Virus record (IMG/VR): IMGVR_UViG_3300033977_000265
Coordinates: 1-25,738 of that record
Length of the DNA stretch: 25,738 nucleotides
Origin: a virus
Strand: one strand, 5' to 3'
The notes under the pieces were generated by a model. It was not told the DNA's origin. It ran no database searches and saw nothing but the letters and a program-made list of their open reading frames with translations. Positions 21,427 to 25,738 of this stretch are shown piece by piece. The translations under genes were made by a program, and so were the position numbers. The stretch's first letter is position 1. Every line of letters begins with the position of its first letter.

Positions 21427-21434
21427 CATATATC
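21427..21434 (-). promoter_or_regulatory. TATA-like box of the SDH protease gene
   Basis: GATATATG on the minus strand lies 37 bases before the ATG and predicts a leader of about 15 bases holding AGGAACGG. A second AT-rich run (AAAATATATAATAAT, about 21520-21534) immediately follows the terminase stop. Confidence 0.4.
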
Positions 21435-21543
21435 GTTTTCCAAAGATAGAACATTGAAGGATGAAATAGCCACTACAGAATCGAAAGATTCTGACGGAAA
21501 ACAAGGAATGGTACAGCATTATTATATATTTTGGGCATTATTC

Positions 21544-22977
21544 TTAATCTGCCATCACGGCGCCGCGACCAGGCATAGGCGCCTGCACCGCACCATAGCA
21601 GCTAAGAGCCAAGGCCCAGAAAACGTCGTCGTGAGTGCCTTCTGGATGACTGAACCCAACATGCCCCGTTTTCATAAGCATGTACCTTTCAACGTTTAAC
21701 TCGACAGTAAGGTCGATGTCGCCAGAGCTGCGAACAGGTACGTAGGAAATTTTCACTTCGCCCAGACGCATCCGCTCACGCAAGATGTTAGCCATGTCTT
21801 CCTTAGAGTTAACCGTGAATGTTACGCCGGTGACGCCTTGAACTCCGCCCTTTACCATGTCCTCAACGATGCCAACTCCAACACCGGTGTAGTCGACGTA
21901 GACGGATCGAATTACACGCCAGCGGTCCTGAAGGCTCTTAACGTAGCCGATCACACTGGCGTATTCAGTGTGTAGAGGAAACCTGTGAACGTGAACTACT
22001 CTCAAAACGTGTCCCTGCTTCTCTATCACAACCACAACGCTGTAGTCTTGTTTTTGCCCGAGATCAACGCCGACGAAAAATTCGCCGCTGGCAGGCTGCG
22101 ACTCAAACGGATAAGGCACGAGTTCGCTGTCAATACAGCTAACGATGAGACTTTGAGTGAGCCAAACGTCCTCGTCCTCAGCCCATTCAGCTTCCATTTC
22201 ACGGCGCCACCGCGCAGGGTCGTTAAGCAATTGCCTGCGAATCTTCTCAAGAATTCCAAGCTTAAGCGGCCCATTGGGCTCTTGCGCCCTCTCCCAGGTT
22301 ACATGGTGCCTTGCGAAATCGCTGAAATCCTCGTGATTGCAGATTTTCCAGAACAGGCTGTCACTGTTCCAGGGCGTGCTGGTGCAGATGAATTTGCCGT
22401 TGGTTGTCCCAAGCGTAAACAGGATGGCGTCGTAAAGGTCTTCAGCGTTCGGGATAAAATTAAACTCGTCCGCATAAACCACGTGCAAGGTGGGACCCCT
22501 AATCGTGTCAGGGCTATTCGGGAAAGCTTCAATTACGCTGCCGTTAGCGCAGGTTATCCTGGTTCTTTGAACGATAATCTTCGGGTCAGATGGAAGTTTA
22601 TTGGCGAAATATCCGATTCGCCGAATGATTAGTTTAGTCTGACGCAGAGAAGGGCCGACAACACCGATGTAAACGTTCGGGTTAGCCATGGCATAATTCA
22701 AAAGCATGCCCGAAACGGTGAAGCTTTTTCCAGCCTGCCTGCACCATCGGGCGGCCACAAACTGGTTCTTCTGAAAAAGCTCAATCAACTCTTTCTGATA
22801 GTCGGTCGGCTCAACGCCTAAGACTTGACGAAAAAACCCTAACGGGTCAGTCTTAAGAGTTTCAACCTTGCTGAGTCTCTGCTGTTCAAAAACGTTAACG
22901 TCCTCACGCAACCTGTCGCACTCAGAAAACAATTGTTTAGGACGCAGTGTCCTGGGACTTTTTCGCCAACTCCGCAT
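21544..22977 (-). CDS. Terminase large subunit
   Basis: The 477-aa protein is the DNA packaging motor. ATPase: Walker A RWCRQAGKS (residues 77-85), Walker B LHVVYADE (about 164-171) and coupling motif CTSTPW (198-203). Nuclease (RNase H-like): FVGVDLGQKQDYS with D305, VYVDYTGVG with D362 and the final acidic pair THDDVFWALA (D450/D451). All key residues are present, so it should be active. The ATG used overlaps the upstream fragment. A TTG at 22932 (codon 16) is an alternative. Length is normal. It should pair with a small subunit, of which only a fragment is visible upstream. In most relatives the portal follows directly. Here 2 kb of other genes intervene. Confidence 0.95.
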   Translation of the reverse strand: MRSWRKSPRTLRPKQLFSECDRLREDVNVFEQQRLSKVETLKTDPLGFFRQVLGVEPTDYQKELIELFQKNQFVAARWCRQAGKSFTVSGMLLNYAMANPNVYIGVVGPSLRQTKLIIRRIGYFANKLPSDPKIIVQRTRITCANGSVIEAFPNSPDTIRGPTLHVVYADEFNFIPNAEDLYDAILFTLGTTNGKFICTSTPWNSDSLFWKICNHEDFSDFARHHVTWERAQEPNGPLKLGILEKIRRQLLNDPARWRREMEAEWAEDEDVWLTQSLIVSCIDSELVPYPFESQPASGEFFVGVDLGQKQDYSVVVVIEKQGHVLRVVHVHRFPLHTEYASVIGYVKSLQDRWRVIRSVYVDYTGVGVGIVEDMVKGGVQGVTGVTFTVNSKEDMANILRERMRLGEVKISYVPVRSSGDIDLTVELNVERYMLMKTGHVGFSHPEGTHDDVFWALALSCYGAVQAPMPGRGAVMAD

Positions 22978-23089
22978 ACTTCCGCCTCAACTCCAGAAGC
23001 TCAGCCTCAAGACCGCGACAATTAACATTACCTGTAAGCAGCTCTGCGGTTGTTGTTTTCTGGCGCAGAACAAAGACGCCACAACAACG
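22937..23089 (-). pseudogene. Fragment in the small-terminase position
   Basis: An open frame without any usual start codon encodes CCGVFVLRQKTTTAELLTGN, then VNCRGLEAELLELRRKYAEL, AKKSQDTAS. It overlaps the terminase start by about 40 bases. The second half is a charged coiled coil typical of a small-terminase C-terminus. The missing start and the neighbouring broken ribbon-helix-helix gene indicate that the 5' part was lost. Confidence 0.35.
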
Positions 23090-23244
23090 TTAACATCTTC
23101 ACGACCTCAGTAACAATCAGCAAAGACCTTATGACCTGGGTTAACGAGCAGATTGAGCGGCGACGATTCAGGGAAGCCAGCCACGCAATAGAGTATTAGC
23201 TCCATCATCTTAAAGAAGAAGACGAAAAGAGGGAGAAAGAATAG
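23053..23244 (+). pseudogene. Ribbon-helix-helix regulator with in-frame amber stop
   Basis: The plus frame reads NIFTTSVTISKDLMTWVNEQ, then IERRRFREASHAIEY, TAG (23197-23199), and continues in the same frame LHHLKEEDEKREKE to TAG at 23242. Strand-helix-helix spacing and SVTISKDLM...RFREASHAIEY are classic ribbon-helix-helix features. The residues after the amber codon complete the expected last helix. Only TTG starts (23050/23053) are available. Nonsense mutation is the simplest explanation. Readthrough is possible but unsupported. Confidence 0.6.
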
Positions 23245-23262
23245 TGAATCGTATAGACGGAA

Positions 23263-23892
23263 TTATGTTTTTTTGGATACTATTTGCGCTTCAAGCATTT
23301 TGTTCTTTATTTCAATAATTGTTGACTCTAGCCAGGAAAGTCTCTCTAAGTCAAGCTCAAGGTGAATATGGTTTGATTTTTCCCTGTCAGAAGTTCCGAT
23401 TCGCAGAATTGCAATAGGCTCAGGTTTCTTAAAGTAGTTACTGCTTGCATAGCGGACGTCAACTCGCCAACGAAGAGACGAGAGAAGCGGAATTGCTTCA
23501 AGTCTCGCTTCCATTAAGGCCTGTTCTAGTTTTTCCCACAGTGCAGGCAATTCGTTTAGTATTTTGTTAGTTTTTTCTTTATCAAAATGAAGTGATTCCA
23601 AGTCGGCTCGCAAATCGCCAATGTTACTTAGTTCCGAAGCGTCTATTAACAAAAGACCGGCGAATCTTCCTGCTGTAAGCACATCGTCCGCTGTCTTTAA
23701 CTTGAACTTAGAAGCTAATTTGTCGCACTCCTCAAAAGAAATTGGTTTTTGACTTAAGCGTACATCGGCTGACCATTGCAAGAACTCTGGGATTTTATCC
23801 GAGGGTATTCTATTGAATGCCTCGGCGTCTGACAACAAGGGAGGGCCAGCTTCAGTTTTTTTCAGCATATTTAGTTTAATTTTTTCAGACAT
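23263..23892 (-). CDS. COMM-domain-like protein
   Basis: A 209-aa protein. Residues 20-135 are predicted all-helical (FNRIPSDKIPEFLQW, FEECDKLASKF, TAGRFAGLLLIDAS, LEKLEQALMEARL-type segments). Residues about 138-203 read SLRWRVDVRYASSNYF, PEPIAILRIGTSD, HIHLELDLERLSWLESTIIE. This is the conserved W-(R/K)-(V/L)-D-V strand, the p..L.l.....g....fel.l..l..L...i pattern, and the terminal helix of eukaryotic COMM domains. The helical-N plus COMM-C layout and total length match COMMD proteins (about 190-200 aa), which act in endosomal retrieval complexes in eukaryotes. An archaeal or viral role is unknown. It is 14 bases downstream of the HTH regulator and so probably cotranscribed with it. Confidence 0.6.
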   Translation of the reverse strand: MSEKIKLNMLKKTEAGPPLLSDAEAFNRIPSDKIPEFLQWSADVRLSQKPISFEECDKLASKFKLKTADDVLTAGRFAGLLLIDASELSNIGDLRADLESLHFDKEKTNKILNELPALWEKLEQALMEARLEAIPLLSSLRWRVDVRYASSNYFKKPEPIAILRIGTSDREKSNHIHLELDLERLSWLESTIIEIKNKMLEAQIVSKKT

Positions 23893-23906
23893 GTTTATCC
23901 CCTATG

Positions 23907-24734
23907 TTAATATCTCCGCGCTCTGAGAGAATAAAAATCAGGTGCTTCTTGCACACAATTTACCGATTGGACCCCGACAAGTTTAGAGCTAACGGGCATG
24001 CGTAGTGGTCCTCCGAGTTCGGTCACTTGCATATTCCAGACTGGGTCTATGTATTTAGCAATTCTGCATGCTTCATCGATATATTCAGCTGGCAATTTTA
24101 TCTGATTAGCCATATCCTCCTTTGGCATAGTTTTGAGAGTAATTGCTTCCAAAAGCATCATAAACCTTTTAGACAGTACCCTAGAATTCATGAACTCTAC
24201 CGCGCCTTGGATTCTACTTGCGCCTAGACTGTCTGCTTTCTTGTTGATGTCATTAATTGCTTGCTCCAGTTTCAACGCCCGAAGGTCAGAGATTGATCCA
24301 GCATTATCTTTCAAAAATTTCGAGAAACTCTGTAAGTCATTCTCAAATTCATCTTTGTTGACAATGCCCATTAGTCGGTCACATCTAGAGTTGATATATC
24401 GTTGCAGAACTTCTCTGTGTTCTAATTCAGTCTTTCTGGTGAGGAATTCAATCGTGCTGTAATAGTTTGATTCTAAGCATGCCTGCAGAATTTTGCGCTT
24501 TGTACTAGCTTTAATATCTTCAGTACTCTTTTCCCAATCGTAAACGGTCTTTCGAGTTATTTCAATCTCTTTTGTGGCAGCGCTCATATTACCTATGCAA
24601 TCCTTGATTTGCTTAAACAAAGAAAGCACGTCATATTTACTGAGGCTCTGCGAGTATCTGTTCAATAGATATTCATAATCAGATTTACGAGTGTCCAATG
24701 TTTGTGCGGTTTCCATGGTTAAATCTACTCCCAT
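23907..24734 (-). CDS. HTH transcriptional regulator of the control region
   Basis: I choose ATG 24734 (MGVDLTMETAQTLD). The frame runs on to a GTG at 24758, but those codons lie inside a palindromic operator. The 275-aa product has a helix-turn-helix-like region (residues about 35-80: YDVLSLFKQIKDCIGNMSAA, TKEIEITRKTVYDWEKSTED), the recognition helix being TRKTVYDWEKS. It is followed by long helices (LSKRFMMLLEAITLKTM) and a C-terminal region that could receive a ligand or protease. A palindrome 6 bases from the start and a TATA box 28 bases upstream imply leaderless, self-repressed transcription. Together with the divergent zinc protease it looks like a lysogeny-type repressor (inference). 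Confidence 0.7.
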   Translation of the reverse strand: MGVDLTMETAQTLDTRKSDYEYLLNRYSQSLSKYDVLSLFKQIKDCIGNMSAATKEIEITRKTVYDWEKSTEDIKASTKRKILQACLESNYYSTIEFLTRKTELEHREVLQRYINSRCDRLMGIVNKDEFENDLQSFSKFLKDNAGSISDLRALKLEQAINDINKKADSLGASRIQGAVEFMNSRVLSKRFMMLLEAITLKTMPKEDMANQIKLPAEYIDEACRIAKYIDPVWNMQVTELGGPLRMPVSSKLVGVQSVNCVQEAPDFYSLRARRY

Positions 24735-24739
24735 TTTTC

Positions 24740-24766
24740 TGTATAGTGGACTATACACTTAATAAG
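24740..24766 (-). promoter_or_regulatory. Operator O1 and TATA box of the HTH regulator
   Basis: TGTATAGT-GG-ACTATACA (24740-24757) is a perfect 8-bp inverted repeat. CTTAATAAG (24758-24766; minus strand CTTATTAAG) abuts it as the box A, centred 28 bases from ATG 24734. A protein bound at O1 would cover the transcription start. Confidence 0.7.
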
Positions 24767-24808
24767 TCTTGTGTATCTATGAGAACTAAAATGCCTTGTC
24801 GTCATAGT

Positions 24809-24828
24809 TTGTATAGTCAACTATACAA
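24809..24828 (+). promoter_or_regulatory. Operator O2 in the divergent promoter region
   Basis: TTGTATAGT-CA-ACTATACAA is a second copy of the O1 palindrome, with one more pair on each arm, centred 70 bp away. It lies just upstream of TATA-like sequences (GTGTATTATC near 24836; CTAAAATAC near 24855) facing the zinc protease gene. Confidence 0.7.
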
Positions 24829-24931
24829 CCAAATAGTGTATTATCGTGCTTCCTAAAATACTTTTCTTGATTGCCGCGACCGTGCCTTAGCGAGCAAACT
24901 AGCAACAGTTAAAAACCGAGAAACGTATATC

Positions 24932-25738
24932 ATGCACTTTAGGGATGGCTTGGACACCTGCTGCCCTGGGATTCAGACAATTCAACGTATCTATGGCGGT
25001 AACTTAGATGCTGCTGTACTTCACGGCATTGCAATAGATCTGATTGAAAAAGCCTTCCATCTAAAGACAAAACGCGCCCAGTTCGCTAGCGTGGGTCAAA
25101 TAATTGACCCAATTACAAAAGAAGTGTTGCAGACCCAAAGCATTAGTGAAGTTATTGAGTTGGACTCTGACTTCTTTGGCCATCTAGTAGGCATTGCAGA
25201 AGTTGATATAGCTGGTTACTATGATATCCAGAACGGGACAATATTCTTGGACAATAAAAAGTGGTGCATGGATACATTGATGCATGAAACCTTGCACAGC
25301 AGGTCGGCGTTTTCGAAGAAACCATGTTACCCAAATTTTGACTTTGTCATTGAAGGCATAACTGAATTGCTAGTGGGTTTGGTCTTCAAGCGCACGTTAC
25401 TTGATTGTTACTTAGTTTGGCAAACGATTGATAATTGCTTTCATAATAGCTATGATGAGTTTGTGCAACCCTGGCATTACTTGACGTACAAGATAAATTT
25501 CGATCAAATAATAGAATTATATTTCAATCAGAGAATCAATGACCCAATTCAGGAACTCGGGCGTATACTGGGAAAAAGCTGTGACAAAGCTTTTGAAAAG
25601 CTATTTTCAAACTATTCCCCAACTGAAGCGACATTTCGAGAGAAATTCATTGACCTAATGGGTAAACTTTACGGTAGCGAGTTTGCCGAGTTTATGAGCA
25701 CCAACTTGAAAGAAACAATAACTTTAGAGAGCTTATGA
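24932..25738 (+). CDS. HExxH zinc metallopeptidase (ImmA-like role suggested by context)
   Basis: The 268-aa product contains MDTLMHETLHSRSAF: H118-E119-x-x-H122 is the zinc-binding catalytic motif. The third ligand candidate is E141 or E145 in VIEGITELLVG, about 20 residues on, as in gluzincins. There is no signal peptide or membrane helix, so it is cytoplasmic. It diverges from the HTH regulator across a region with two operator copies. That arrangement recalls ImmA/ImmR or phage repressor/antirepressor protease pairs, in which the protease cleaves the repressor to release the genome. Sequence similarity to ImmA is limited to the motif, so that role is an inference. The stop codon coincides with the window end. 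Confidence 0.75.
   Translation: MHFRDGLDTCCPGIQTIQRIYGGNLDAAVLHGIAIDLIEKAFHLKTKRAQFASVGQIIDPITKEVLQTQSISEVIELDSDFFGHLVGIAEVDIAGYYDIQNGTIFLDNKKWCMDTLMHETLHSRSAFSKKPCYPNFDFVIEGITELLVGLVFKRTLLDCYLVWQTIDNCFHNSYDEFVQPWHYLTYKINFDQIIELYFNQRINDPIQELGRILGKSCDKAFEKLFSNYSPTEATFREKFIDLMGKLYGSEFAEFMSTNLKETITLESL

Noticed and set aside
21476-21493. Stem-loop CAGAATC-GAAA-GATTCTG between terminase and SDH protease genes
   Set aside because: A neat 7-bp stem with a GNRA loop on the plus strand, but the flanking genes are transcribed from the minus strand and no T-run follows. Probably chance.
21985-22632. Long plus-strand open frame opposite the terminase
   Set aside because: Shadow of the terminase gene, which has all of its catalytic motifs in the minus frame.
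24734-24758. GTG start at 24758 for the HTH regulator
   Set aside because: Those codons are part of the O1 palindrome. The ATG at 24734 sits at the right distance from a TATA box for a leaderless message.
1-25738. CRISPR arrays, tRNA or rRNA genes, insertion sequences, integrase or attachment sites
   Set aside because: I looked for regular direct repeats, cloverleaf-like sequences, transposase or recombinase motifs and terminal duplications, and saw none I could support by eye.

Overview
The window looks like part of the genome of a tailed (head-tail, Caudoviricetes-type) virus or provirus of an archaeon. The tail genes suggest a siphovirus-like particle. Archaeal features include TATA-box promoters, several short or absent leaders, many TTG/GTG starts, and two surface proteins ending in a PEF motif, a membrane helix and a basic tail. 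That last ending is one I associate with Bathyarchaeia, so the host assignment is an inference. Nearly everything between 0.5 and 24.7 kb is read from the minus strand, so the viral gene order runs right to left.

The right end (23.0-25.7 kb) is a control region. A helix-turn-helix regulator (minus) and an HExxH zinc protease (plus) diverge from a 200-bp promoter region holding two near-identical palindromes, TGTATAGT-N2-ACTATACA. This resembles an ImmR/ImmA-type repressor/protease switch. Downstream of the regulator lies a 209-aa protein whose C-terminal third reads like a eukaryotic COMM domain. A decayed ribbon-helix-helix gene and a fragment in the small-terminase position follow. Next come the large terminase (TerL), an SDH-type (ClpP/SppA-fold) protease gene, a broken exonuclease remnant and the portal.

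The portal is apparently chimeric. At about residue 392 it changes from portal sequence into what looks like the tail end of a fibre or decoration protein. No major capsid protein, scaffold or maturation protease can be recognised in the window, so a deletion (or an assembly chimera) between portal and fibre is likely. From 17.9 to 13.8 kb there is a tightly coupled run: fibre-like protein, glycosyltransferase, endonuclease-VII-type HNH, SAM methyltransferase, a 59-aa repeat microprotein, a winged-helix protein, a zinc-ribbon microprotein, and an adaptor-like protein with a BppU-like N-terminus. A Fic/Doc toxin-antitoxin cassette (12.8-13.5 kb) interrupts the structural genes.

The tail module (12.4-3.3 kb) contains a tail-terminator candidate, an HK97-gp10-like protein, the major tail protein, a tail assembly chaperone, a short tape measure, a Dit-like protein and a 966-aa hub-LamG-toroid protein. 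The chaperone has a textbook -1 frameshift site (T TTT TTG) giving gpG/gpGT-like products. Two secreted host-like proteins (one a seven-bladed YVTN propeller) with their own promoter and inverted repeats sit between the chaperone and the tape measure, where tailed viruses normally have nothing. The left end carries small membrane proteins (holin candidates), an SH3-like unknown, an ABC-ATPase/GNAT fusion and an unknown convergent gene.
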